Part shown: positions 1 to 7,811 of the stretch, in pieces
Position numbering within the stretch: the stretch's first letter is position 1
Layout: each line of letters starts with the position of its first letter
Origin: Acidobacteriales bacterium 13_2_20CM_55_8
GTDB taxonomy: Bacteria; Acidobacteriota; Terriglobia; Terriglobales; Acidobacteriaceae
Assembly (NCBI GenBank): GCA_001914815.1
Contig: MNDG01000078.1
Location: 1-47,176 of the forward strand
Direction of reading: 5' to 3'
Length of the DNA: 47,176 nucleotides
Translations under genes and position numbers: made by a program
The notes under the pieces: model-generated
What the model was told of the DNA's origin: nothing
Databases searched by the model: none
The model's input: only the letters and a program-made list of their open reading frames with translations

Positions 1-404
1 TCTGCTGCCGCCCGTGTCAGCAGGAACAACCCGGCAGTTAACGACCGCAGCCGTCGTCCGAAACGGTTTTCGATTAGTTCATAGGCGGTATAGAGCTCCC
101 CGCGAAAGTAATGGGGCAGCAAAATAAAACTAATAATGACACGTCCCACGAGATAGCCCATCACTACCTGCAAGAAGGTGAGATTGGTGTCGTAGGCCAA
201 TCCGGGGATGCTGATGATAGTGAGCGTACTGGTTTCGGCGGCGACGATGGATAACGCAATCGCCCACCATGGAATATTGCGGTCAGCCAGAAAATAATCG
301 CGCAGCGTACGCTGGCGTTTGCGGAAACGCAGACCAAACAGAGTGATGCCGGCGAGGTAGAGCGCGATGATGCTGAGGTCCAGCTTGTCCAATCCCATGC
401 CCAT
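1..404 (-). CDS. Sodium:solute symporter family permease, N-terminal part (runs off the window)
   Basis: The reverse strand encodes about 134 residues beginning MGMGLDKLDLSIIALYLAG and still open at base 1. The protein has an N-terminal membrane helix, then a basic loop (RFRKRQRTLRDYFLADR), then helices with IPWWAIALSIVAAETSTLT and IISIPGLAYDTNLTF. This is the start of the SSS (Na+/solute symporter, SLC5-like) fold, where the conserved Ser/Thr-rich broken helix 1 holds the sodium site. It is a multi-pass inner-membrane transporter; the substrate cannot be read from the fragment. The ATG at 404 was chosen; a second in-frame ATG lies two codons downstream at 398. It is divergent from a GlcNAc-kinase-like gene 101 bp away, which suggests (inference) an amino-sugar or sugar substrate. 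Confidence 0.8.
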   Translation of the reverse strand, partial: MGMGLDKLDLSIIALYLAGITLFGLRFRKRQRTLRDYFLADRNIPWWAIALSIVAAETSTLTIISIPGLAYDTNLTFLQVVMGYLVGRVIISFILLPHYFRGELYTAYELIENRFGRRLRSLTAGLFLLTRAAA

Positions 405-505
405 GGTGTGAGTGTGTCGCGGCCTCGCGACATTATGGCGGAAAACAGCTCACGAAACTTGAAACCGCACCTGTAGAGTCAATCCCCTATGGTAGAAATA
501 CGTCC

Positions 506-1420
506 GTGGGAATCTTTCTAGGGATTGATGGCGGTGGCACAAAGACGTCCTGCGTGATTGGCGACGAAACTTCTGTGCTGGGCAGTGGCACGGCTGCGGG
601 AAGCAATGTGATCCGCCTGGGCGAGGCGAAGGCGCGAGAGGCGCTCGCTGCCGCAATTGGCCAAGCTTGTGCTGCTGCCAACATTAAGCCCACTCAAATC
701 CAAAGAACCTGTGTAGGGCTGGCCGGCGCCGGGCGGCCGGAGATCAGCAACCTTGTGCGCCGTCTGTTGGCGGAGTTGGTTTCAGGAGAAAGCGAAGTGG
801 TCGGCGATATGGTGATTGCGCTGCAAGCTGCCTTTGGCAGCGGAGCCGGCGTAATGGTGATTGCGGGCACAGGATCGATGGCTTACGGACGCGATTCTTC
901 CGGGAATACGCTGCGCGCGGGTGGGTGGGGTTTTTCAGTTTTCGACGAAGGTTCCGGCCATTGGATTGGACGCTCCGCGATCGCTGCCATCATGCGTGAT
1001 TATGACGAGAACGCTGAGGAAGAGTCTGTTCTGTTGGACAACGTTAAGAAATCCTGGACCCTCAGCACGCGCGAACAGCTAGTCTTGGCAGCGAATGCTT
1101 CTCCAAGTCCCGACTTCTCCGCGCTTTTGCCGGCGGTGTTGTCCGCCGCCGATTCGGGGGATGCACTGGCTCGATCCATCCTCACCCAGGCTGGGACGGA
1201 ACTCGCGCGTTTGGCCAAAATTGTAATTCGCCGGCTGTTTTCTGATGGCGAGAAAGTACTGGTGGCCATGTCCGGCGGTGTTTTCAGCAACTGCGCGTTA
1301 GTGCGTCAGGTTTTCTACAATAGTCTGCGTTCCGAATACCCCAATTGCTCGGTGAACCCCACCATCATTGAGGCAGTGCGAGGTGCGCTGGACTTGGCGC
1401 GCAAAGCCGCGAAAGTGTAG
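506..1420 (+). CDS. BadF/BadG/BcrA/BcrD-type ATPase, probable N-acetylglucosamine kinase
   Basis: 304 residues with the actin/hexokinase-like ASKHA fold. The phosphate-1 loop FLGIDGGGTKTSCVIGD is at residues 4-20, the phosphate-2 region VIAGTGSMAYG near 118-128, then GGWGFSVFDEGSGHWIGR, and the adenosine-site MSGGVFSN near 255. Length and motif order match the GlcNAc/glucosamine kinase branch of the BadF family, cytosolic enzymes that phosphorylate salvaged cell-wall amino sugars. The GTG at 506 is the only start in frame that leaves the N-terminal Gly-rich loop at its usual place; the ATG at 489 is out of frame. It is divergent from a sugar-type symporter, which fits uptake plus phosphorylation. 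Exact substrate is inferred; glucosamine or another amino sugar is possible. Confidence 0.82.
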   Translation: MGIFLGIDGGGTKTSCVIGDETSVLGSGTAAGSNVIRLGEAKAREALAAAIGQACAAANIKPTQIQRTCVGLAGAGRPEISNLVRRLLAELVSGESEVVGDMVIALQAAFGSGAGVMVIAGTGSMAYGRDSSGNTLRAGGWGFSVFDEGSGHWIGRSAIAAIMRDYDENAEEESVLLDNVKKSWTLSTREQLVLAANASPSPDFSALLPAVLSAADSGDALARSILTQAGTELARLAKIVIRRLFSDGEKVLVAMSGGVFSNCALVRQVFYNSLRSEYPNCSVNPTIIEAVRGALDLARKAAKV

Positions 1421-1441
1421 CGACTCAGAGAAGCTGGGCAG

Positions 1442-2218
1442 ATGTCCAAAGAATCCACAACTTTGCACGTTGCACCTGACCCAGCGATCCCTCTAGAACA
1501 GGCGATTCACAGCAATTCTGTGGATGTGTTGATTGCTGCCGCGGCTGATCCCGCTCTCACCCTGGACCTTGCCCTCGCTCTGCTGAAGCGCAGGGACTTG
1601 CCTGCGCAGGCAGTGGAACAGCTCGGCAAGAATGGCGGTCTGATGAAAAGCCGTAAGCTCAAGCTCGCGATGGTCGAGCATCCCCGGACGCCGCGGCATC
1701 TCTCGTTGCCCATGGTGCGTCATCTATTCACCTTCGACCTGATGAAGGTGGCGCTGACGCCCGGAGCTCCCGCAGACATCAGGATCGCCGCGGACGAAGC
1801 ACTCGCTAATCGATTAGAAAAAATCTCCATGGGTGAAAGACTTTCCCTAGCGCATCGGGCGTCGGAGAGAATTGCTAGAGCGCTTTTGCTCGATTCTGAA
1901 ACGCGAATTGTCCACGCGGCGCTGGAAAATTCTCGTCTCACCGAGGCCTCGATTATCAAAGCGTTAATGCGCCGTAATGCATCCGTGGCTTTCGTTGAAG
2001 CGGTATGCCGCCACTCCAAGTGGTCGCCGCGCAGAGAAATCCGAATGGCACTCCTGCGTAACGAAAAGACTCCGCTGGCCCGCGCACTCGAATTCGCGCG
2101 TTCGCTTCCTGTGCCACTGGCGCGAGAACTTCTGCAAGGGTCCCGCCTGCCGACAAACATCAAATCCTGTGTGCTAAAAGATCTGGCGCAACGAACTGGG
2201 TCGAACGGGAGATCGTAG
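1442..2218 (+). CDS. Helical-repeat protein of unknown function (DUF2336/HEAT-like)
   Basis: 258 residues, no signal peptide and no membrane segment. It is almost entirely amphipathic helices in a repeated pattern of about 25-40 residues (for example DPALTLDLALALLKRRDLP, then HPRTPRHLSLPMVRHLF, then NASVAFVEAVCRHSKW), which resembles HEAT or DUF2336-type solenoids. No catalytic motif is visible. It starts 21 bp after the GlcNAc-kinase stop codon and is probably co-transcribed with it. It ends 10 bp before the convergent uvrC stop. Function unknown; a protein-binding scaffold is the most that the fold supports. Confidence 0.7.
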   Translation: MSKESTTLHVAPDPAIPLEQAIHSNSVDVLIAAAADPALTLDLALALLKRRDLPAQAVEQLGKNGGLMKSRKLKLAMVEHPRTPRHLSLPMVRHLFTFDLMKVALTPGAPADIRIAADEALANRLEKISMGERLSLAHRASERIARALLLDSETRIVHAALENSRLTEASIIKALMRRNASVAFVEAVCRHSKWSPRREIRMALLRNEKTPLARALEFARSLPVPLARELLQGSRLPTNIKSCVLKDLAQRTGSNGRS

Positions 2219-2228
2219 CTCTCCCGGT

Positions 2229-4097
2229 TTATTTCCGGAAGTGACTAAGGATCGCTTCCGCCTGAGGACGTGTCACTACCGCGGAAAGAGCCGCGACGTC
2301 TGCCTGTCTCACCGCCTGCACGCTACCGAAGTGCTCGAGGAGCCGACGGGTTGTACGCTCGCCCACTCCGGGGATGTCGAGCAGTTCAGTGGAGCGATCG
2401 CGCATCTGGCGGCGCTTGCGATGGAAGGTCACAGCGAAGCGGTGCGCTTCATTGCGAATCAGTTGGACCAGATGAAGCACCGGCGAATGGCGATCGAGGG
2501 CGACGGGTTCATCTTCCTGTCCAGAGACATAAATGATTTCCTCGCGTTTGGCGATGGCGGCCAGCGGCTGATTGATGATTTCGATTGATTCCAACGCTTC
2601 GGCGGCGGCGTGTAACTGGCCCAGTCCGCCATCGATCAGCACCAGGCTCGGCATCTTCTTTTTCTCTTCCTGCACGCGTTTGTAGCGGCGCTTCACGACC
2701 TCGCGCATGGAAGCGAAATCGTCCACGCCATCCACGCTGCGGATGATGAACTTGCGGTAGTCAGACTTCTTCATCTGCCCGTCTTCCCAGACCACCATTG
2801 AAGCCACGGTCTCGGCCCCCTGAATATGCGAAATGTCGAAGCACTCGATGCGGACGGGTAGTTCGGGCAGTCCCAGCGTGTCCTGAAGCGCTTCCTGGAT
2901 GGCTTTCGTATTCGGTTTCATGATCCGGAAACGCTGATCATAGGATTGCTTGGCATTGTTGCCGGCAAGATCGATGAGCGAGCGCTTGTCGCCGCGCTGG
3001 GGCACAAGGATGTGAACACGGGCGCCGCGCGAGTCCTCGATCTGGTCTGACAGCAGTTCTTCGAGCATCTCGCGATCCTCAAATTCGACCGGCACGTAAA
3101 TGTTTCGCGGTACGTAGGGCTGGCCGATGTAGAGCTGCTTGAGCAGTGCAGAAAAAAACTCGCCGGGATGGAATGAACCCTGCCCCGAGCCGTTGCCCGT
3201 TGCGTTCCTCCGAGGAGCATCTGGTGTCGCAAAATCGGGCAAGTCTTCCCAGAAGAACTCGCGCCGGTCAAGCACTCGTCCGGCTCGCATGTGAAACAGA
3301 TTTACCCCCAACATGCCATTTTCGAAGTGATAACCAAACACGTCGGCATCGTCACCCTCGACTGAAGCGATGCGCTGCTTTTCCTGTAATTGCTCGACGG
3401 TCACGATCAGATCGCGATACTTGGCGGCGCGCTCATACTCCTGGGACTCAGCAGCTTTCGCCATGCGCTCACGCAAGGAGCGAGAGAGGTCGGTGGGGCG
3501 GCCTTCCAGGAACAGCTTCACATCCCGAACTGCCTCCTGATAGATATCTGGCGTAGTTAGTCCTTCGACGCACGGTCCTAAACAACGGCCGATGTAATAC
3601 TGCAAACACGGGCGAGGGTGAAATCGGTTGAGATCCACCTTGCACGAGGGAATCAAGAAATGGCGATGGATCAAATCCACGATCCGATAAGCCAGATTGG
3701 CGGGGAAGTATGGACCGTAGTACGAGCTGCCATCTTTCCGTAGCCGCCGCGTGACATAGACCCGTGGAAAGCGTTCGCCCAAGGTGAGCTTCACGTAGGG
3801 GTAAGTCTTGTCGTCCCGCAGAAGAATATTGAAGCGTGGCTGCTTCTGCTTGATCAGGTGGTTCTCAAGGGCGAGCGCCTCTTTTGAGTTCGCCACCACG
3901 ATGTAGTCAACGTCCACGGCCTCGCGAATCAGGGATCCAGTTTTGGCATCCTCGACACGGCCCTCGTGGAAATAGGAGGAGACTCGGCTGCGCAGGTTAT
4001 TAGCCTTGCCAACATAGATCACCTGGCCTTCGGCGTTTTTATAGAGGTACACGCCGGCGGAGACAGGCAAGGTACGGATTTTGGCGGCAAGATCCAC
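2229..4097 (-). CDS. uvrC: Excinuclease ABC subunit C
   Basis: 622 residues, full length for UvrC, the nuclease that cuts on both sides of a lesion in nucleotide excision repair with UvrA and UvrB. The N-terminal GIY-YIG nuclease (about 10-95) shows AGVYLYKNAEGQVIYVGKA, and later ALENHLIKQKQPRFNILLRD. Four cysteines in SCKVDLNRFHPRPCLQYY and GRCLGPC (about 150-180) match the iron-sulfur cluster positions known in UvrC. A UVR motif (EYERAAKYRDLI, about 225) binds UvrB. The RNase H-like domain contains IECFDISHIQGAETVASMV. A C-terminal helix-hairpin-helix (IPGVGERTTRRLLEHFGS) binds DNA. The start is GTG at 4097 with no clear Shine-Dalgarno sequence. A 424-bp gene-free gap lies upstream. Confidence 0.97.
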   Translation of the reverse strand: MDLAAKIRTLPVSAGVYLYKNAEGQVIYVGKANNLRSRVSSYFHEGRVEDAKTGSLIREAVDVDYIVVANSKEALALENHLIKQKQPRFNILLRDDKTYPYVKLTLGERFPRVYVTRRLRKDGSSYYGPYFPANLAYRIVDLIHRHFLIPSCKVDLNRFHPRPCLQYYIGRCLGPCVEGLTTPDIYQEAVRDVKLFLEGRPTDLSRSLRERMAKAAESQEYERAAKYRDLIVTVEQLQEKQRIASVEGDDADVFGYHFENGMLGVNLFHMRAGRVLDRREFFWEDLPDFATPDAPRRNATGNGSGQGSFHPGEFFSALLKQLYIGQPYVPRNIYVPVEFEDREMLEELLSDQIEDSRGARVHILVPQRGDKRSLIDLAGNNAKQSYDQRFRIMKPNTKAIQEALQDTLGLPELPVRIECFDISHIQGAETVASMVVWEDGQMKKSDYRKFIIRSVDGVDDFASMREVVKRRYKRVQEEKKKMPSLVLIDGGLGQLHAAAEALESIEIINQPLAAIAKREEIIYVSGQEDEPVALDRHSPVLHLVQLIRNEAHRFAVTFHRKRRQMRDRSTELLDIPGVGERTTRRLLEHFGSVQAVRQADVAALSAVVTRPQAEAILSHFRK

Positions 4098-4356
4098 TGG
4101 AGGCTACTTTTATTCTATTAGAAGATGCGGAAGTGATTTTTGGTTCAGGCGAGCCGGATATGGTGAGAGCAAATGATGAGGACAAATAGAGTGGGAGTAC
4201 GAGATGAGTTGGCTCTTGGCTACCTTGGACTTCCGCCTGCCGGTTATTCCCGACTCGAGCGTCCAGCGCCTTACGTAATCCAGCACCGTATAAATTTTCC
4301 TCAGTTTGTATCCCCTTTTCGCGGTGCTTTTCCCCAAACGCTGGGATGGTGTTGCT

Positions 4357-4382
4357 TAAGTTATTGTAAATACAATAACTTA
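4357..4382. promoter_or_regulatory. Perfect 12-bp inverted repeat with 2-bp centre, probable operator
   Basis: The left arm TAAGTTATTGTA (4357-4368) is the exact reverse complement of TACAATAACTTA (4371-4382), separated by AA. The arms are AT-rich in an otherwise GC-rich region. There is no GC stem or T-run as in a terminator, and a dyad of this size is typical of a dimeric regulator site. It lies 24 bp upstream of the -24/-12-like element and 140 bp before the OmpA lipoprotein start. The binding protein is unknown. It could alternatively serve the divergent uvrC side. Confidence 0.65.
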
Positions 4383-4406
4383 TGGCTTGGCGCCCGAAGG
4401 TACGAT

Positions 4407-4422
4407 TGGCACCCCTCGTGCT
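4407..4422 (+). promoter_or_regulatory. Candidate sigma-54 (-24/-12) promoter for the OmpA lipoprotein
   Basis: TGGCACCCCTCGTGCT matches the sigma-54 consensus TGGCACG-N4-TTGCW at all key bases, with GG and GC ten bases apart as required. The differences are C for G at position 7 and G for T at position 12. Transcription would begin near 4433, giving a leader of about 90 nt. Sigma-54 promoters need an enhancer-binding activator; the palindrome just upstream might be its site, although it is closer than usual. This is a motif match only. Confidence 0.5.
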
Positions 4423-4521
4423 CAAGTACAGTGCGGGACAGGAAATAAGACCGGTTGGACCCAGCACTAATAGTACGGCCAAGGTTTGATCAGTTTAGAG
4501 AGAAAGAAGGAGCCCGCTAAG

Positions 4522-5265
4522 ATGAATCGTATCTCACTAACAGTTCTGCTCGTAGCCAGCATGGCGGCTACGATCGGTTGTTCCAGCAAGAACTATGTAC
4601 GTCAGGAGACCACGCCGCTCATTAACAAGACCAATGAGCTGGACGATCTCACTGCGAAGAATTCAAGAGACATTAAAGACGTGGATGCGCGTGCCCAGGC
4701 TGCCATCCAGACGGTGACGGCCAAGGCGGCAGAGGTAGATCAGAAAGCGCAGAGCGCCAGCCAGCAGGCCGCGCAGGCCCAGACCTTGGCGGACAATGCA
4801 GTCCATCGCGTAGATAGACTGCAGAACACAGTCGCCAATCTGGATAACTACCACGTTGTAACCGAGACTTCGGTCCACTTTGGTTTTAACAAGGACAACC
4901 TGACCAAGAAGGCGCAGGAAGCGCTGGACCAGCTTGCCACCGATGTGGCCAATGCCAAGGGTTACATCATAACGGTGGAAGGTGGTACGGATTCCGTCGG
5001 TAGTCAGGATTACAACTACGACCTTAGCGAACGTCGTGCCGATTCCGTGATTCAGTACTTGGCTTCGCAGCACAGTATTCCCGCTCATAAGGTCTATCTG
5101 ATTGGGCTAGGCAAGGACAAGCCGGTCGAGAGCAATAAGACTCGGGAAGGTCGCGCCAAGAATCGCCGTGTGGATGTACGGTTAATGACCAACACGGGCG
5201 AGGCAACGGCTCCAGCGCAGCAGCAGCCGACCGCAGCCAATCCGACGGCTCCGCCGTCTATGTAA
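4522..5265 (+). CDS. OmpA/Pal-family peptidoglycan-binding lipoprotein
   Basis: 247 residues from ATG 4522, preceded by AGAAGGAG with good spacing; an upstream in-frame TTG at 4486 lacks this and would spoil the signal peptide. The N-terminus is a lipoprotein signal with lipobox ATIGC (Cys20). Residues about 30-115 form an Ala/Gln-rich coiled coil (for example AEVDQKAQSASQQAAQAQTL). The C-terminal OmpA domain (about 120-225) contains VHFGFNKDNLTKKAQEALD, NYDLSERRADSVIQYL and GRAKNRRVDVRL, which bind meso-diaminopimelate in the cell wall. It likely anchors the outer membrane to peptidoglycan from the periplasm. The tail is Pro/Ala/Gln-rich. A strong terminator follows at 5303. Confidence 0.92.
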   Translation: MNRISLTVLLVASMAATIGCSSKNYVRQETTPLINKTNELDDLTAKNSRDIKDVDARAQAAIQTVTAKAAEVDQKAQSASQQAAQAQTLADNAVHRVDRLQNTVANLDNYHVVTETSVHFGFNKDNLTKKAQEALDQLATDVANAKGYIITVEGGTDSVGSQDYNYDLSERRADSVIQYLASQHSIPAHKVYLIGLGKDKPVESNKTREGRAKNRRVDVRLMTNTGEATAPAQQQPTAANPTAPPSM

Positions 5266-5302
5266 ACGCTTTTCCCTCCTCCCCGGAGGACTTCGCCAAC
5301 AC

Positions 5303-5337
5303 AGGCCGTTCCACCCCCATGGAACGGCCTATTTTTT
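5303..5337 (+). terminator. Rho-independent terminator after the OmpA lipoprotein
   Basis: Perfect 11-bp stem: AGGCCGTTCCA (5303-5313) pairs with TGGAACGGCCT (5320-5330) around a 6-nt loop, followed by ATTTTTT. It lies 37 bp after the stop codon. Confidence 0.93.
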
Positions 5338-5358
5338 GCGGTTCAGACTTCAAGAGCC

Positions 5359-5455
5359 ATTTCCAATTTTCGATTTCCAATTTCCAACTGTGAAGCCGAA
5401 GACGTCACTATGTGCTTGGTTTCCAAATCGGAAATAGGCAATTGGAAATCGGAAA
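5359..5455. repeat. Heptamer array A (ATTTCCA family), inverted halves
   Basis: 5359-5386 is four 7-bp words in register (ATTTCCA, ATTTTCG, ATTTCCA, ATTTCCA). 5428-5455 is four words in the opposite orientation (TCGGAAA, TAGGCAA, TTGGAAA, TCGGAAA). The halves are about 40 bp apart and could pair as an imperfect hairpin. The array fills the gap between the OmpA terminator and the 3' end of the aspartyl protease. Confidence 0.85.
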
Positions 5456-5465
5456 TTCTTAAGCG

Positions 5466-6443
5466 TTACTGGTCTTCGCTGATCCCGGCCAATCCCCACG
5501 CCAGACTCCGGGACATGGCTCCCAGAGGCTGGCAGGAAGGGCGAGGCGCATGCTCCGCTTCCGTCATAAGAGGAATCCTGGAGCTTCGCGCCTGCCAGGT
5601 GAATAGACGGCGCTCGAAGTCAAAAGAAATCTGGCTGGCATGGAGTATTGAAATTCCTATGAGGCCGTCAAACTCAAAGCCATGGCTCTGGTCCGGTGTC
5701 AGGTAGGCCCGGAGTGTACCGAACTCGGCATTGCCGAGCCGCGAGTGGGAAATCTGAATACTTTGCATGCTGAATTGGCCGGACATATTCCACGAGCGCG
5801 CCTCGGCAGCAACAAGCTGTCGTAGTAGCTTCTCGCTCACGCGCTTATCAAACAAAATCAGACCAGAGGCGCCTGTATCCACCAACAGACGAAATGGCTG
5901 GTTTTCAATCATCATCTCGACCGTAACCAGAGGAGGATCGCTCTTGAAGGAAACTGATCTCGAAGCGGGATGCGCGGAGCCAAAGATCATTTGACGGCTG
6001 GCGTAATCAATCTGGAAGCTTCTGTCCCCGAGTAGGTCCAGACCAACCAGGGCATCAATGCGCAGACTCAATTTGCGCTGCAGAAACGACAAATCCTGAA
6101 CAAGCATGGGCAGCGATTCGCGCGAGATAGGACCCAGCCGGATACTGGGAATAAACACCGTCGTGGCGTCAATCTCGCGGTTGACCAGTCTTAGTCTTTC
6201 CTTGCTGCCGGAGAGGCCGAGTTGGCGCGCGATCCGTTCGTCCAACACACTCGGGTTGGTGCCGGTGTCAATGATGAAATTACGTTTCTCAAGTCTACCT
6301 AGCGAGCCCCGCACTACCACGAGGTAACCAGCATAGAGATCGACGGAGACCTCGTTCTCATGGGCGGCGAACCGCTCTGCCCAGGAAAACGAACTAAGCG
6401 AAAGAAAAAAACAAACACAAGAGAGAAGTGTAATGTGCCGCAT
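5466..6443 (-). CDS. Secreted retropepsin-like aspartyl protease with two DTG motifs
   Basis: 325 residues from ATG 6443. It has a Sec signal peptide (LLSCVCFFLSLSSFSWAE, about 5-23), so it is periplasmic or exported. Two aspartyl-protease half-domains are visible: FIIDTGTNPSVLD (Asp59) and FRLLVDTGASGLILF (Asp189). Each is followed by a flap-like beta segment and a hydrophobic ILG-type strand (ALVGLDLLGDRSFQIDY; GLIGISILHASQISFDF). Family knowledge: retropepsins work as dimers contributing one DTG each, so a chain with two DTG motifs could form the active site by itself. Substrate unknown. It is divergent from a winged-helix regulator 193 bp away and ends next to heptamer array A. Confidence 0.82.
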   Translation of the reverse strand: MRHITLLSCVCFFLSLSSFSWAERFAAHENEVSVDLYAGYLVVVRGSLGRLEKRNFIIDTGTNPSVLDERIARQLGLSGSKERLRLVNREIDATTVFIPSIRLGPISRESLPMLVQDLSFLQRKLSLRIDALVGLDLLGDRSFQIDYASRQMIFGSAHPASRSVSFKSDPPLVTVEMMIENQPFRLLVDTGASGLILFDKRVSEKLLRQLVAAEARSWNMSGQFSMQSIQISHSRLGNAEFGTLRAYLTPDQSHGFEFDGLIGISILHASQISFDFERRLFTWQARSSRIPLMTEAEHAPRPSCQPLGAMSRSLAWGLAGISEDQ

Positions 6444-6636
6444 GGTTTTCTCCGTGTTGCTGTCCGAGAAGAGACGAGAACAAACGGAGTTAGTTCATGC
6501 ACTCTGCGTGTATTGGTGAGGGCCTGCTTGTGCACGGATATGTTGTGTTGGGATCGGAAAATATGTGCCGTGGTGGGGTTGCAGAATTATGGAACCGAAT
6601 GGCCTCGGTGCCCGTCCATTACGACAAGGTGGTTCC

Positions 6637-7125
6637 ATGGACACGTCCCGCTCGTCGGCTGAGGTGTTTCGCTTCGGGGCGTTTGAGGCCAGCGTACACA
6701 GCGGAGAACTGCGCCGCGACGGAATGAAGATCCACCTGCAAGGCCAGCCATTCCTTGTGCTTGCTCTTCTGCTGGAGCGGGCCGGCGACGTGGTAACGCG
6801 AGAAGAGTTGCGCGATCGTGTGTGGCCGGAGAACACATTTGTAGAATTCGATTACGCGCTGAATACCGCTATCAAGAAAATCCGCGCTGTACTGGGTGAC
6901 GACGCCGACGTTCCAAGATATGTAGAGACTATCCCGCGTCGTGGCTACCGCTTTATCGCTTCCGTCACTGCCGTGCGAGACAGTTTATGCAGACATGAGA
7001 TGCCGGTTATGGAACTTGGCACGGCTGCGGACCAGGCGGGCTGGCGCCGAGAGAGGCAATTGCTGATAGGGATGATTATCATGGCATTCGTGCTTGGTTA
7101 TCTGGTTCGGCGAGGGCCAGGTTGA
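6637..7125 (+). CDS. Winged-helix (CadC/OmpR-type) regulator with C-terminal membrane anchor
   Basis: 162 residues from ATG 6637, preceded by AAGGTGG; in-frame starts further upstream (6565, 6589) have no ribosome binding site. Residues about 9-105 are a Trans_reg_C winged helix: FRFGAFEASVHSGELRRDG, VTREELRDRVWPENTFVEFD, NTAIKKIRAVLGDD, then VETIPRRGYRFIA. After a short linker comes one membrane helix (LLIGMIIMAFVLGYLV, about 142-157) and only five to seven residues beyond it. CadC/ToxR relatives carry a periplasmic sensor after the helix, and acidobacterial relatives often carry TPR or WD40 domains; both are absent here. It is probably a membrane-tethered DNA-binding protein that senses through a partner. 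A TPR protein follows directly. Confidence 0.85.
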   Translation: MDTSRSSAEVFRFGAFEASVHSGELRRDGMKIHLQGQPFLVLALLLERAGDVVTREELRDRVWPENTFVEFDYALNTAIKKIRAVLGDDADVPRYVETIPRRGYRFIASVTAVRDSLCRHEMPVMELGTAADQAGWRRERQLLIGMIIMAFVLGYLVRRGPG

Positions 7126-7169
7126 GCATTGATCGTGAATCAGGTGACTTTCGGCGCTACAATATCCCT

Positions 7170-7739
7170 ATGTTGCGCTTGATATCTTTGCTGCTATTGT
7201 CCATAAGCTTCGGCGGTTGGGCGACGGCTCAGCAACAGTCAACTCCCGGGCCCAACCAGGAGCCGCCGCGATCGGAGCGGAACAAGGAGGCAGGCGAAAG
7301 TTCCAGCCGTGATTCCAGGATTGACCTTAGTCCTCCGAAAGACGACGCCAAGAATCATCCCTACAGCGGTGCCGCCGTTTCCGATGCTGAAGCCGAGATC
7401 TCTCCTGATGTGCAGGAATTCCATCCTTGGGATCCCCACAAAGCCCTGAAGGACATTGAAGTCGGGGACTTCTACTTCAAACGGAAGAACTATCGCGCCG
7501 CGCTCGACCGCTATCAGGAGGCATTGGTCTGGAAGCCGAATGATGCGATTGCGAACTTCCGGATCGCCCAGTGTCTCGAGAAGCTAAACCAGCCGCAGGA
7601 AGCACGCAATCATTACGAAGAATATTTGAAGATCCTGCCGCACGGGCCGTTGTCAGCGGAAGCGCAAAAGGGACTGGAGAAGTTGAAGGGTGCGGTAGAC
7701 AAAAATCAGGCTTCGGGAAAAGTATTGCCCAAGCAGTAG
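7170..7739 (+). CDS. Exported TPR-repeat protein
   Basis: 189 residues from ATG 7170, giving a clean signal peptide (MLRLISLLLLSISFGGWATA). A TTG at 7122 overlapping the previous stop codon would add 16 residues before it. There is no Shine-Dalgarno sequence before 7170, but TACAAT (7158-7163) sits 7 bp upstream, so a leaderless transcript is conceivable. After a low-complexity Pro/Ser/Glu linker (about 20-85) come two to three TPR units (about 90-180), for example DFYFKRKNYRAALDRYQEAL, NDAIANFRIAQCLEKLNQ and EARNHYEEYLKILP. It is periplasmic or outer-membrane-facing, similar in layout to BamD/YbgF-type adaptors. It may partner the membrane-anchored regulator just upstream (inference). Confidence 0.8.
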   Translation: MLRLISLLLLSISFGGWATAQQQSTPGPNQEPPRSERNKEAGESSSRDSRIDLSPPKDDAKNHPYSGAAVSDAEAEISPDVQEFHPWDPHKALKDIEVGDFYFKRKNYRAALDRYQEALVWKPNDAIANFRIAQCLEKLNQPQEARNHYEEYLKILPHGPLSAEAQKGLEKLKGAVDKNQASGKVLPKQ

Positions 7740-7740
7740 A

Positions 7741-7768
7741 GGGCTGAACTCAGCAGCCCGTTTTTTTT
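7741..7768 (+). terminator. Rho-independent terminator after the TPR gene
   Basis: Stem GGGCTG (7741-7746) / CAGCCC (7754-7759) with a 7-nt loop, then G and eight T (7761-7768). It begins directly after the TPR stop codon. Confidence 0.88.
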
Positions 7769-7811
7769 ACCCTCCTGCTGGAAGAGCATGACAGCTGGCG
7801 GGGGGCGGGCC

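Larger units (their letters stand above)
4098..4521. other. 424-bp gene-free region between uvrC and the OmpA lipoprotein
   Basis: The two genes diverge here. Open frames in this stretch have no family resemblance, no ribosome binding site and compositionally odd translations, so no gene is called. The region holds a perfect inverted repeat (4357-4382) and a sigma-54-like promoter (4407-4422), both described separately, followed by about 90 nt of likely 5' leader ending in a good Shine-Dalgarno sequence (AGAAGGAG at 4505-4512). Nothing recognisable is seen at 4098-4350. Confidence 0.6.

Noticed and set aside
4110-4482. Small protein genes in the uvrC-OmpA gap on both strands
   Set aside because: The translations are low-quality, lack start signals and cross the palindrome and promoter elements.
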